Shown piece by piece: positions 17,709-25,575 of a DNA stretch of 64,000 nt (its first letter is position 1; each line of letters begins with the position of its first letter). The position numbers and the translations under genes were made by a program. Source of the stretch: CAYOPZ01 sp964406005 (lineage in GTDB: Bacteria > Bacteroidota > Bacteroidia > Bacteroidales > SM23-62); assembly GCA_964406005.1 (NCBI GenBank), contig CAYOPZ010000012.1, forward strand, positions 1 to 64,000, given 5' to 3'. Below the pieces are notes generated by a model that was given only the letters and a program-made list of their open reading frames with translations, was not told where the DNA came from and made no database searches.

Positions 17709-18804
17709 ATCAGAGATGGTCTACATGGATTCGTCATTTCGTGACATCCCCTCCGGTTTCCGTGAGACGAGGGTGGGCTGGACCGCTCCGTCAAACATTG
17801 CGCTGGTGAAATACTGGGGCAAGAAAGCCGGACAGATCCCGGAAAATGCTTCCCTGAGCCTCACACTTTCCAGGTCGATTACTGAAACGGTCCTTTCTGC
17901 TTCCAGGACAGCAACGGGCCGGGGTGTTGAACCGGAGTGTTTTTTCGAAGGCGGAAGGAATCCTGTTTTCGAGAAAAGAATATCGGCGTACCTGGAAGAT
18001 ATAATGCCCTATTTTCCTTTTTTAGGGAAATTGAAGCTCAGGATTGAAACCCGCAATACATTCCCCCATTCGGCAGGCATGGCATCTTCCGCATCCGGTT
18101 TCAGTGCACTTGCCCTTTGTATATGCACGCTGGAGGAGAAAGTATCGGGCAGGCCCGGGGATGCGGATTTCTTCAGGAAGGCATCCTGTATGGCCAGACT
18201 GGGATCGGGAAGTGCCTCGAGGTCGGTTTATGGCGGTTATTCAGGCTGGGGGCGGGTTAAGGGACTGAATTGTTTTTCGGATCAGTTCGCCGTTCCCGTA
18301 GCCCTAAAAGCATCATCGGTTTTCAGTACCCTGTATGACGCTGTTCTGCTCGTCAGTACCGGGCCCAAAGAAGTATCGAGCAGCCGGGGACATGAACTTA
18401 TGCATAATCACCCGTTTGCAAAGGCCAGGTACGTGCAGGCCGGTGAGAATTTCATCAACTTGCTTAGATCACTTGAATCCGGGGATGTTCCGGCATTTAT
18501 CAGGATCGTGGAAAATGAGGCGCTCAGCCTGCATGCGCTTTTATACAGTTCCGATCCCGGGTTTATCCTGTTGAGGGAAGACAGCCTGGCAATTCTTACA
18601 AAGATCCGTGAATTTCGCCGGAAAACCGGAAGTTTCCTGACTTTTACCATTGATGCGGGTCCGAATATCCATCTTTTATACCCGGAATCCGAAAGGGGGA
18701 AAATACTCAGGTTTATCAAAAATGATCTGCTTTCGCATTGTGAAAACCGGAATTGGATTGATGACAGGATGGGACAGGGCCCTGAAGAAATACCGGATCT
18801 GTGA
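17698..18804 (+). CDS. mvaD: Diphosphomevalonate decarboxylase
   Basis: This 368-aa GHMP-fold enzyme makes isopentenyl diphosphate by ATP-dependent decarboxylation of mevalonate diphosphate. It has the hallmark APSNIALVKYWGKK, the phosphate loop HSAGMASSASGFSAL, LGSGSASRSVYGGY and the late TIDAGPNIHLLYPE with the catalytic Asp. Start ATG 17698 overlaps the kinase upstream; an alternative start a few codons inside (MVYMDSS) is possible. The stop overlaps the GTG start of mevalonate kinase. Confidence 0.93.
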   Translation: MMSESEMVYMDSSFRDIPSGFRETRVGWTAPSNIALVKYWGKKAGQIPENASLSLTLSRSITETVLSASRTATGRGVEPECFFEGGRNPVFEKRISAYLEDIMPYFPFLGKLKLRIETRNTFPHSAGMASSASGFSALALCICTLEEKVSGRPGDADFFRKASCMARLGSGSASRSVYGGYSGWGRVKGLNCFSDQFAVPVALKASSVFSTLYDAVLLVSTGPKEVSSSRGHELMHNHPFAKARYVQAGENFINLLRSLESGDVPAFIRIVENEALSLHALLYSSDPGFILLREDSLAILTKIREFRRKTGSFLTFTIDAGPNIHLLYPESERGKILRFIKNDLLSHCENRNWIDDRMGQGPEEIPDL

Positions 18805-19727
18805 CGGCACGTGAGTTTCATGGCAAAATACTGTTGTTCGGCGAATATTCCATTCTGCTTGATGCAATGGCGCTGGTCGTTCCCCTGAAAGCATTTTCCG
18901 GAAGATTGGAATTTCCCCACGGGGGAAACGAAATAAATGCAGGGGCCAGGAAATCAAGTCATCACCTGCTGGGATACCTGAAGCATTTGCTTGCGCTCGA
19001 TCGTTCGGGACAGCTTGGATGTGAGATGCACCTGGAGCGCCTCCAGTCGGATATTGCAAATGGAATTTATTTTCATTCCCTTATTCCCGAAAGTTACGGA
19101 GCCGGCAGTTCAGGAGCGCTGGTTGCGGCTGTTTATGATAAGTATAAAAAAGACAATGCTCCCCGGGGAAGAAATGACCTTCATGTGCTCAGGAATTTTT
19201 TCGGCAGGATGGAATCCTTTTTCCATGGCCGGAGTTCCGGAATCGATCCTCTTTGCTGTTATACGGACCGGGCGCTCCTGGCAGGGGGAAAGACCGTCCG
19301 GCCGGCAGAAATCCCTGATCTTCCTGTAAATTCCTCGTTCTTTCTTCTGGATTCCGGAAGGAAAGGCGATACAGGTGCCCTGGTGGGGCGTTTTTTCGGA
19401 AAAATGAAGGATCCTTCATTCCGTTCCGTGATTGAAGATGATTATTTCCCGCTCAACGAGGACTGTATCACATCGGCCATCCGTGGAAATCACAGGGAAC
19501 TCCAAGGTGCAGTGAAGCAGCTGTCGAAGCTGGAGGCAGAACATTTTACGGACATGATACCGGGAAATATCAGGGAATTCTGGCATTACGGAATTCAATC
19601 CGGCATGTTCAGCCTGAAGTTATGCGGTTCCGGGGGAGGGGGATTCATGCTCGGTTTCACACAGGATCTTGCCGCAACAGAAAGCTGGTTCCTGGAAAGG
19701 GGGACACGAATAAGGATCATCCCATAA
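18801..19727 (+). CDS. mvk: Mevalonate kinase
   Basis: This 308-aa GHMP kinase phosphorylates mevalonate. Motifs: GKILLFGEYSILLDA, the ATP loop YGAGSSGALVAAVYDKY, the substrate-pocket segment FFHGRSSGIDPLCCY with the catalytic Asp, and the C-terminal GSGGGGFMLGF. It starts at GTG, overlapping the mvaD stop by four bases. It closes the plus-strand run; its last 11 bases overlap the end of the convergent SDR gene, leaving no room for an intergenic terminator. Confidence 0.92.
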   Translation: MTAREFHGKILLFGEYSILLDAMALVVPLKAFSGRLEFPHGGNEINAGARKSSHHLLGYLKHLLALDRSGQLGCEMHLERLQSDIANGIYFHSLIPESYGAGSSGALVAAVYDKYKKDNAPRGRNDLHVLRNFFGRMESFFHGRSSGIDPLCCYTDRALLAGGKTVRPAEIPDLPVNSSFFLLDSGRKGDTGALVGRFFGKMKDPSFRSVIEDDYFPLNEDCITSAIRGNHRELQGAVKQLSKLEAEHFTDMIPGNIREFWHYGIQSGMFSLKLCGSGGGGFMLGFTQDLAATESWFLERGTRIRIIP

Positions 19728-20490
19728 TGCCCGATACAGCACCTCCGTCAACAGTGATGGTTTGACCCGTGACATATGATGAACCTGGGGATAATAACCA
19801 GACCGCAAGCGATGCAAAATCGGAAACATTGCCGATCCTGCCGGCAGGAACATTTGTTAACATTTGTTCCCGTGCCTTTTCCATGGAGATGTTCCCGGCT
19901 TCGCTTACTTTCCTGATCACCCTGTCCAGGGCCGGTGTCATATGATAGCCTGGGGCGAGGGTATTGGCTGTAATGCCCGTACTTCCCACCTCTGTTGACA
20001 ATGTTTTGACAAATCCCGTTACTGCAAGCCTGAAAGAAGTGCTGAGTACAAGGTTTGGAACCGGCTGCTTGACCGAAAAACTCTCGATATAAAGGAACCT
20101 TCCGTAATTATTCTTAAGGAACAGGGGCAGGACGGCATGGGTCAGTGCCACTTTCCACCTCAGAACGGCATGATAGGCCGTGTCCCAGTCTGCCAGCTCC
20201 GTTTCCAGAAATGCCCTGGCAGGGGGGCCTCCGGCATTCACGACAATTCCTGTTAATTCACGTTTCCCGATATGCTTCAGAAGTGCATCAATGGAATCAG
20301 GCCGGGTCATATCAAGAGACACTGTTTCAATCCCCGGAAATTCCTTCTTCAGACCATCCAGCCTTTCCTGTCCCCTGGCTATGGAAATTACATTTGCACC
20401 TTCCCTGTGAAGGGTTATGCTTATGGCTTTCCCGAAACCGCTGCTGGCTCCGGTAACAACAAAGAGTTTCTCACTTATCTGCAGATCCAT
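19717..20490 (-). CDS. SDR-fold protein lacking the catalytic Tyr and Lys
   Basis: This 257-aa Rossmann protein is of the short-chain dehydrogenase/reductase type. It has a clear NAD(P) site (VVTGASSGFGKAI), a VNAGGPP variant of the NNAG motif and the C-terminal YVTGQTITVDGG. At the active site the YxxxK pair is replaced (VLSTSFRLAVTGFVK), as in a known group of atypical SDRs, so ordinary oxidoreductase chemistry is doubtful. It may bind a nucleotide or act by another mechanism. It is the last gene of the minus-strand export locus, six bases after the CPBP gene. Confidence 0.85.
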   Translation of the reverse strand: MDLQISEKLFVVTGASSGFGKAISITLHREGANVISIARGQERLDGLKKEFPGIETVSLDMTRPDSIDALLKHIGKRELTGIVVNAGGPPARAFLETELADWDTAYHAVLRWKVALTHAVLPLFLKNNYGRFLYIESFSVKQPVPNLVLSTSFRLAVTGFVKTLSTEVGSTGITANTLAPGYHMTPALDRVIRKVSEAGNISMEKAREQMLTNVPAGRIGNVSDFASLAVWLLSPGSSYVTGQTITVDGGAVSGIMG

Positions 20491-20496
20491 AACGGT

Positions 20497-21363
20497 TCAT
20501 GTTTTGTCTTCCATGGGGTGAAATTGCTGAAACGGTTTCAGTATCCTGGTCACGAAGAACAGACTCAGCAGCATGAGCACCGATGCCAGCGAATAAAAGG
20601 CAAAGTAATCTTCCGTTTCGGAGAACAGCTCCCTGAAGGTCATGATATCGGCACCGTAGATGTACATAAGTATATAGCTGAAACTGTTGTTGACAATGTG
20701 AATAAGGATAACCGGAATCAGCGAACGCGTTTTCATGTAAATATAGGCGAGCAGTATGCCGATCAAAAATCCGGGGATGAATTGCCAGGGGTTCATATGG
20801 AACAGACCAAAAAGAAAAGCGGACCAGAAAATTGCTTTTCCAGCCTTATAGCGGTTAAGGAATCCTTCGAGGATGATCCCCCTGAAAAGCACCTCTTCCA
20901 GAACAGGCCCGATCAGACATACCATAAGAAGGGTGTATATGTCTTTCGTCGCCAGCATGGCAAATATTTCTTTAAACAGGTCGGGCATGGGAATCAGGGT
21001 GGTAAGCGGATCCAGAAAAACCGAAAAAGCCAGGGTGAAGACAATGAGAAGCGGGTAGAGTATTGACGGTGCCTGCTTGAAATAAAGCATTTTTACGGCT
21101 GATTTGCCTGCCTTGTTCCGCCAGGAGAACCAGATCACGAACAGCATGGAAATGGTATAGCCCAGGAGGTTTCCCGGAGACATGTTCTCTGCACCTGTCA
21201 ATTCATATACAACCCCTATGATAAGACCCAGGCCGATACTGGCGGCTATAAATATTCCGAAAATCCCCCAGGCCTGGGGGAGGGAAGGGTAGCTGTAATG
21301 CTGCTTCATCTTTGTTCTGACTTTAGGATTGTCGAAAATACCAAAAAAAGGGATAAGCCCCAT
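20497..21363 (-). CDS. CPBP-family intramembrane protease, candidate bacteriocin immunity protein
   Basis: This 288-aa multi-pass membrane protein has an intact CPBP (Abi/CAAX-protease-like) active site: EEVLFRG (motif 1), FGLFHMNPW (motif 2) and HIVNNS (motif 3). Members process membrane substrates, and in several bacteriocin loci they provide self-immunity. It begins only five bases after the C39 exporter stop, in the same operon as two double-glycine peptides. That position favours immunity or a maturation role; the function is inferred. Confidence 0.88.
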   Translation of the reverse strand: MGLIPFFGIFDNPKVRTKMKQHYSYPSLPQAWGIFGIFIAASIGLGLIIGVVYELTGAENMSPGNLLGYTISMLFVIWFSWRNKAGKSAVKMLYFKQAPSILYPLLIVFTLAFSVFLDPLTTLIPMPDLFKEIFAMLATKDIYTLLMVCLIGPVLEEVLFRGIILEGFLNRYKAGKAIFWSAFLFGLFHMNPWQFIPGFLIGILLAYIYMKTRSLIPVILIHIVNNSFSYILMYIYGADIMTFRELFSETEDYFAFYSLASVLMLLSLFFVTRILKPFQQFHPMEDKT

Positions 21364-21368
21364 ATTTT

Positions 21369-23522
21369 CTACCCGGCGTTCTGGTTTTTCCAGAATTCAT
21401 GATAATGACCCTTCAACTGCAGCAATGAGCTGTGACTCCCGGATTCAGCCACCCTCCCGTTATTGAGAAACAGGATATTGTCCGTCTGGCATACGGTCCG
21501 CAGCTTGTGGGAAATGATAATCAGGGTCAGCCTGTCCGGCAGGTGAGAGAAAAGCATTTTAAGCATGGCCTGCTCTGACGCAGGATCGAGTGCGGATGTG
21601 GCCTCGTCGAGGATGAGTACGGCAGGTTCCCGGTACAGAGACCTGGCAATGGCAAGTCTTTGCTGTTCCCCGCCCGACAGGTTTAATCCCCTTTCCCCGA
21701 TTTGCGTATAAAGGCCGTCCGGAAGGTTGTTCAGAAGCTCTGTCAGGCCTGTTTGTGCTGCAAGCTGAAATATTTTTCCTGTATCCGGATCTTTATCACC
21801 CGGGGCTATGTTCTCCAGCAGGGTTCCGGAAAAAAGCTCCGGATGCTGCGGGACCAGAGATATCAAACATCTCAGGTCCTTCCTGTTGAACTGGCTTATT
21901 TCGCACCCGTCCATCAGGATCTTTCCCCTCCGGGGATGGTACAGGGCCGTAAGGAGCGAGGCCATGCTGCTTTTTCCGGATCCGTTCCGGCCTGCTATTC
22001 CGGTCAGGCTTCCCGCCCGGATTGTAAAGTTCAGGTCCTTGAAGAGCAAGGGCCTGGAGCCATACCCGAATTCCACGTTCCGGAATTCTACGGTTCCCGT
22101 AAATGAATGTTTCCTGATCCCGGTTTCCAGATTCTTTTCCTGTTCCAGGTCCAGGACCTGGAACAGGCGGTCTGCTGCAATGCCTGCCTCCCGGACGGAT
22201 CTGCCAAAACCCGTTAATCCGCCCACGGGCCTCATTAAATAGCCCATCATGGCATAGAAGGACATGAGTTCTCCCGGGCTGAGCGACTGCTTGCAGACCA
22301 TGTAGGATCCGGTCCACATGATCGCAATGGTGATCATGCCGGAGACCAGTTCGGTGGCCTGGTTCGACCGGATGGCTGAAAGCCCGGCCCGGTAGCCGGT
22401 ACTGAGGAACCCGATGAAGCGTTGTTCCATCCTTTCAATGAAGTGATGCTGCAGGCTGAATGTTTTGACAAGCCGGCTGGAGGAAACGGATTCCACCAGT
22501 TCGGATTCAAGTTCCGCTGCCCGTTCCATGGTCTTTCTGAGGATATGGCGGCTGAACCTGTCATATAAATAATAGATCAGTGCATATATCGGGATTCCGG
22601 CGGCTACCGCAAGGCACAATTTCCGGGATAGAAAGGCCATGGCCAGGAGTGTCAGCAGTATACTGGTTATTCCCACAATCACATCCACCAGGGAATTGTT
22701 TATGAAATTCCGGATCTTGATGGCATCGCTCATCCTGGAAAGTATCTCACCCGTTTTCATACGGTCGAAAAAGGGCTGGGGCAGACTTAACAGGTGCCTG
22801 AAATACCCTGTCAGAAGCCCCCCGTCAATCTGGTGACCTGTTTTTAAAAGAAACAGGTTTTTCAGGTACCCGATCAGGTTTCGCAGAATGCCCAGAAGGA
22901 TCATGGACAGACTCATCAGGTTCAGCAGGTTTGTATTCAGGTTCACAAGCACAAAATCCATGATTTTCTGTACATAAATGGCAGTGGAGAGGCCAAGGAG
23001 GCTGTAAATGAACGCACCGAAAAGTACCTGGATGATGGTTCGCCTGAAGGGCATGATAAGCTGCATGAACCGTTTTGTACGGGAAGGTTGCCTCTGTCCT
23101 TTGGTAAATCCGGATCCCGGAGCAAGAATGACAAGGACCCCGGTCCATTGAAGCAGGAAGTCATCCTGTTTCACGGAGACCATTCTTCCTTCTGCGGGAT
23201 CCATAATGGTAACCCGGCTTTTCCGGAAGGATGCCAGCACGATGAAATGCTGGGTGCGGTCTGACCGGATGATATGTGCAATGGCCGGAAGGGGTGCGCT
23301 TTTAAGGGCTTCGGAGGGTCCTTTTACCCCTTTTGCCACCAGCCCCATTTTTTCCGCTGCCTCGGTCAGTCCGAGTACATTTGTCCCCGAGCGGCCGGTA
23401 GATGCATATTCGCGAATACGGGCGAGCGGCATGTGCAATCCGTAGTAGGCGGCAATGCATGCGAGACAGGCTGCACCACAGTCTGTCTCATCATGCTGTC
23501 TGGTGGATCTGATCCGGGGCAT
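21369..23522 (-). CDS. C39 peptidase-domain ABC exporter (second copy)
   Basis: This 717-aa exporter for double-glycine-leader peptides has a C39 peptidase domain at 1-150 with a probable triad of Cys15 (TDCGAACL), His92 (TQHFIVL) and Asp108 (IMDPAEG). The transmembrane domain spans about 150-440 (FGAFIYSLLGLSTAIYV, IIVGITSILLTLLAM-like helices). The nucleotide-binding domain has Walker A GIAGRNGSGKSS, signature LNLSGGEQQR and Walker B LILDEATSALD. It lies nine bases after the HlyD gene and downstream of two leader-bearing peptide genes, which are its likely substrates. Confidence 0.93.
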   Translation of the reverse strand: MPRIRSTRQHDETDCGAACLACIAAYYGLHMPLARIREYASTGRSGTNVLGLTEAAEKMGLVAKGVKGPSEALKSAPLPAIAHIIRSDRTQHFIVLASFRKSRVTIMDPAEGRMVSVKQDDFLLQWTGVLVILAPGSGFTKGQRQPSRTKRFMQLIMPFRRTIIQVLFGAFIYSLLGLSTAIYVQKIMDFVLVNLNTNLLNLMSLSMILLGILRNLIGYLKNLFLLKTGHQIDGGLLTGYFRHLLSLPQPFFDRMKTGEILSRMSDAIKIRNFINNSLVDVIVGITSILLTLLAMAFLSRKLCLAVAAGIPIYALIYYLYDRFSRHILRKTMERAAELESELVESVSSSRLVKTFSLQHHFIERMEQRFIGFLSTGYRAGLSAIRSNQATELVSGMITIAIMWTGSYMVCKQSLSPGELMSFYAMMGYLMRPVGGLTGFGRSVREAGIAADRLFQVLDLEQEKNLETGIRKHSFTGTVEFRNVEFGYGSRPLLFKDLNFTIRAGSLTGIAGRNGSGKSSMASLLTALYHPRRGKILMDGCEISQFNRKDLRCLISLVPQHPELFSGTLLENIAPGDKDPDTGKIFQLAAQTGLTELLNNLPDGLYTQIGERGLNLSGGEQQRLAIARSLYREPAVLILDEATSALDPASEQAMLKMLFSHLPDRLTLIIISHKLRTVCQTDNILFLNNGRVAESGSHSSLLQLKGHYHEFWKNQNAG

Positions 23523-23531
23523 GGGAACTTT

Positions 23532-24674
23532 TTAAACAGGCCGGTCTGCAGGGTTCAGCCATTTGTCGGTTTTGTCTGTCAGCAACTGAAGAAGGGAACG
23601 GCGCATGATCAGGCAATGCGCCTGGAATGTCATCCCTTTCTTAAGCTGGCCCGTATAGCCGTTTTTCAGGCTCAGCCCCGTATGATCGATACGGCATTTT
23701 ATCCGGAAGCAGGGCTTGCCGTCAACGATCAGGATGTCATCGGATATATCGCAGATGCTGCCCTCCGGCATACCCCATTCCCTTGCCGGGAAACAGTGAA
23801 GTCTCAATCTGACTGTCTGTCCCTTGTAAATGAAAGCAATGTCCCTGGGTGGCAGGTAAAATTCCCCGATGAGGCCTGATTCAGGACTCATGACACCGAT
23901 CACATCTCCCGCCCGAATGGAAGTGCCGGGATAGATCCCTTTCCATTCCACCAGGTTGCCGGAAACCGGTGCATACAGAGTGGTTTGCCGGATGCGCTCC
24001 TCCCATTGCCCGATCTCTGTCTCCAATTCCGTTTTCCGTTCAAGAAAATCCTCGTATGCGTTTTGCCAGTTACTGAAAGATTCACTTTTGAATTTCTCTG
24101 TTTCTTTCAGGATTTTTTCCCGTTCAAAGCACAGATCGTCATATTCCTTTTCACTGACCATTTGATCCTCGATAAGCCCCAGGTATCTCCTGCATTCCTT
24201 GTCTGCTTTCGAATAAAGTATTTCCAGATAATTCAGCCTGCTGTTATAGGCTTCATACTCCTTGCTGAACCGCATGCTCTCCGGAACCTGAATGGGATCC
24301 TGAAGTAGCTTTTCAAGGTCATCCAGGCATACTGTGGTTTCGTTTAATTTTTCCCGTGCCAGCTGCAGGCTGCCTGTGGTTTCACGGGCCCGGAACCTGA
24401 TCATCCGGGTTGACTTCGGAATTTCCTTCCCTTCGGAAACATAGACTTCCGCCACGATGCCGGAAAAGGGAGCAACGATCTGGGTCCTTTCCAGCTCAGG
24501 CCGGATGATTCCCTGTCCTGTTACGGATACCGGGACCCTGACCAGAGGCAGGCTGATCAGCATTCCAATGACAATGCAGAGAGCAATCAGGTAAATGGCC
24601 CTGCCTGAAGGATGGATATGCCGGATATACCCGGGCAGGTTTTCGTAAAAGGGTGATGTTTCTGACCGGTCCAT
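23532..24674 (-). CDS. HlyD-family membrane fusion protein (second copy)
   Basis: This 380-aa adaptor for the following C39 exporter has one transmembrane segment near residues 26-46 (LIALCIVIGMLISLPLV), a lipoyl-like half (ELERTQIVAPFSGIVAEV), a helical hairpin of about 110 residues (95-215), the second lipoyl half (TLYAPVSGNLVEWKGIYPG) and a C-terminal beta region. Together with the exporter it should bridge the periplasm to an outer-membrane channel encoded elsewhere. It begins 15 bases after a 38-aa membrane peptide gene in the same direction. Confidence 0.9.
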   Translation of the reverse strand: MDRSETSPFYENLPGYIRHIHPSGRAIYLIALCIVIGMLISLPLVRVPVSVTGQGIIRPELERTQIVAPFSGIVAEVYVSEGKEIPKSTRMIRFRARETTGSLQLAREKLNETTVCLDDLEKLLQDPIQVPESMRFSKEYEAYNSRLNYLEILYSKADKECRRYLGLIEDQMVSEKEYDDLCFEREKILKETEKFKSESFSNWQNAYEDFLERKTELETEIGQWEERIRQTTLYAPVSGNLVEWKGIYPGTSIRAGDVIGVMSPESGLIGEFYLPPRDIAFIYKGQTVRLRLHCFPAREWGMPEGSICDISDDILIVDGKPCFRIKCRIDHTGLSLKNGYTGQLKKGMTFQAHCLIMRRSLLQLLTDKTDKWLNPADRPV

Positions 24675-24689
24675 CGGATCTTTGATTTC

Positions 24690-24806
24690 CTAACCCAGGA
24701 TCCAATGCTTCAGAATGTCCCAGTTCCTGAATATAAGGGTAAAAACCGCAAAGGACACGATCACTGCCAGGACAAGTAATACTGTACGTCTGGTGCTTTT
24801 TTTCAT
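24690..24806 (-). CDS. Small membrane peptide, 38 aa, in export locus
   Basis: A 38-residue ORF (ATG 24806, TAG 24690) encodes a basic N terminus (MKKSTRRT), one hydrophobic helix (VLLVLAVIVSFAVFTLIF) and a tail RNWDILKHWILG. It lies 15 bases before hlyD and after the two leader-peptide genes. The tail resembles the DWDNFKRGLAG end of the 62-aa leader peptide (shared W-D-x-x-K and final G). It could be an immunity peptide, an exporter accessory or a leaderless product. No family was recognised; the coding call rests on position, the membrane-helix pattern and tight spacing. Confidence 0.6.
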   Translation of the reverse strand: MKKSTRRTVLLVLAVIVSFAVFTLIFRNWDILKHWILG

Positions 24807-24864
24807 AAGATGATGTTTCGGTAAATTAACGTGATATCAGTTTGACTTCGCACTGTGGATATTG

Positions 24865-24900
24865 CTGGGGCAACATCGGTCATTACCGATATTGCCCCAG
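24865..24900 (-). other. Strong intercistronic hairpin after leader-peptide gene
   Basis: A 16-bp stem (24865-24880 with 24885-24900, one non-Watson-Crick pair) encloses a four-base loop. It begins 15 bases downstream of the 60-aa leader-peptide stop and lies before the 38-aa peptide, hlyD and exporter genes. There is no T-run on the minus strand, so it is more likely an mRNA-stability element or partial terminator. Either could keep peptide mRNA more abundant than transporter mRNA. Confidence 0.7.
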
Positions 24901-24915
24901 GGTTCTGCAAAGAGA

Positions 24916-25098
24916 TCACTGGCTGAGAATGATGCATTCCAGTAAGGCCTGGCACGTACCGTTGATTCCGCAGGCACTAAGCCCTATAAAACGCAGGGTC
25001 CGGCCGACATCATATGCAAATCCTTCACCGCCTATTCCATAGAGTTCCGCCGGTGACAGATTTTCGAATTTCTGAATTGATGGCTCTGATGTTTTCAT
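24916..25098 (-). CDS. Double-glycine leader peptide precursor, three cysteines
   Basis: This 60-aa precursor has a leader (residues 1-24) ending ELYGIGG with the L...EL..I.GG pattern recognised by C39 peptidases. The predicted 36-residue core starts EGFAYDVGRTLRFIG, contains three Cys (positions 43, 48 and 55) and ends hydrophobically (ECIILSQ). Two Cys could form a disulfide, leaving one free. It lies 41 bases after the 62-aa leader peptide and upstream of hlyD and the C39 exporter. It is probably a bacteriocin or signalling peptide; activity is inferred. Confidence 0.8.
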   Translation of the reverse strand: MKTSEPSIQKFENLSPAELYGIGGEGFAYDVGRTLRFIGLSACGINGTCQALLECIILSQ

Positions 25099-25139
25099 TT
25101 TTGTATGTATTTAATTCGTATTTAAGTAATCTCCGGGTC

Positions 25140-25328
25140 TTATTTCACTTCAGGGAGTCCTGCCAGTCCTCTCTTAAAGTTGTCCCAGTCACCGAATATT
25201 TCAGCGCCTGCCGCGATAGCAAGCCCGATGGCTATGGCTGCAAGGATTCCGAATCCGCCACGAATGCTTTGAGTCTCTTTTTCATTCAGGGGAACGAATC
25301 CGGCTGTTGCTGCATTCATTGTTTTCAT
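25140..25328 (-). CDS. Double-glycine leader peptide precursor, class II bacteriocin-like
   Basis: This 62-aa precursor has a leader of about 25 residues (FVPLNEKETQSIRGG) that fits the class II bacteriocin consensus. The 37-residue core starts with FGILAAIAIGLAIAAG, a Gly/Ala-rich membrane-active helix, and ends DWDNFKRGLAGLPEVK. The core has no Cys, so no disulfide or lanthionine is expected. Adjacent position suggests a two-peptide system with the 60-aa precursor, exported by the C39 transporter downstream. Two in-frame ATGs (25328 and 25319) are available; the first was chosen. Confidence 0.85.
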   Translation of the reverse strand: MKTMNAATAGFVPLNEKETQSIRGGFGILAAIAIGLAIAAGAEIFGDWDNFKRGLAGLPEVK

Positions 25329-25363
25329 TTTTCATGTAGTTTTTGTTTAACATTAGATTTTAT

Positions 25364-25379
25364 GGAACCACCTGGTTCC
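25364..25379. other. Short perfect palindrome upstream of leader-peptide genes
   Basis: GGAACC and GGTTCC flank ACCT, giving a perfect 6-bp stem. It lies 35 bases before the 62-aa precursor start and 76 bases after the stop of the upstream 39-aa gene. It could be an operator for the peptide genes or a weak hairpin separating the two transcription units. No T-run follows on either strand. Confidence 0.4.
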
Positions 25380-25455
25380 GGTAAATTTGCCAGGCATGAA
25401 AAAGGGATCCCTGTGGAACTTAATGCCGGAATGCCGGAAATCTCGCAGGGGAGTA

Positions 25456-25575
25456 TTACAGGAATTTTATCCGGAGCAGGGCCAGGATAATAATAAGGAC
25501 AATCAGCAGGCTCAGGTAAAGGAGGAGCCTGCGGGAAGGCAGTTTCTGCCGTCTCGGATTCAGGTTAACAGGCAT
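25456..25575 (-). CDS. Tiny membrane peptide, 39 aa, coupled to GH114-like gene
   Basis: The start ATG (25575) shares one base with the TGA stop of the upstream 322-aa gene, an arrangement typical of translational coupling. The product has a basic N terminus (NPRRQKLPSRR) followed by one very hydrophobic helix (LLLYLSLLIVLIIILALL) and a short basic tail (RIKFL). No family was recognised. It may anchor or modulate the upstream lipoprotein, or belong to the neighbouring peptide-export locus. Confidence 0.6.
   Translation of the reverse strand: MPVNLNPRRQKLPSRRLLLYLSLLIVLIIILALLRIKFL

Noticed and set aside
20272..21066. A 264-codon plus-strand open frame opposite the SDR and CPBP genes
   Set aside because: It crosses two real minus-strand genes with intact motifs and shows no recognisable domain.
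25014..25490. A 158-codon plus-strand frame across the two leader-peptide genes
   Set aside because: It has no domain. The minus-strand peptides show clear double-glycine leaders and lie in an export operon, so they are the better explanation.
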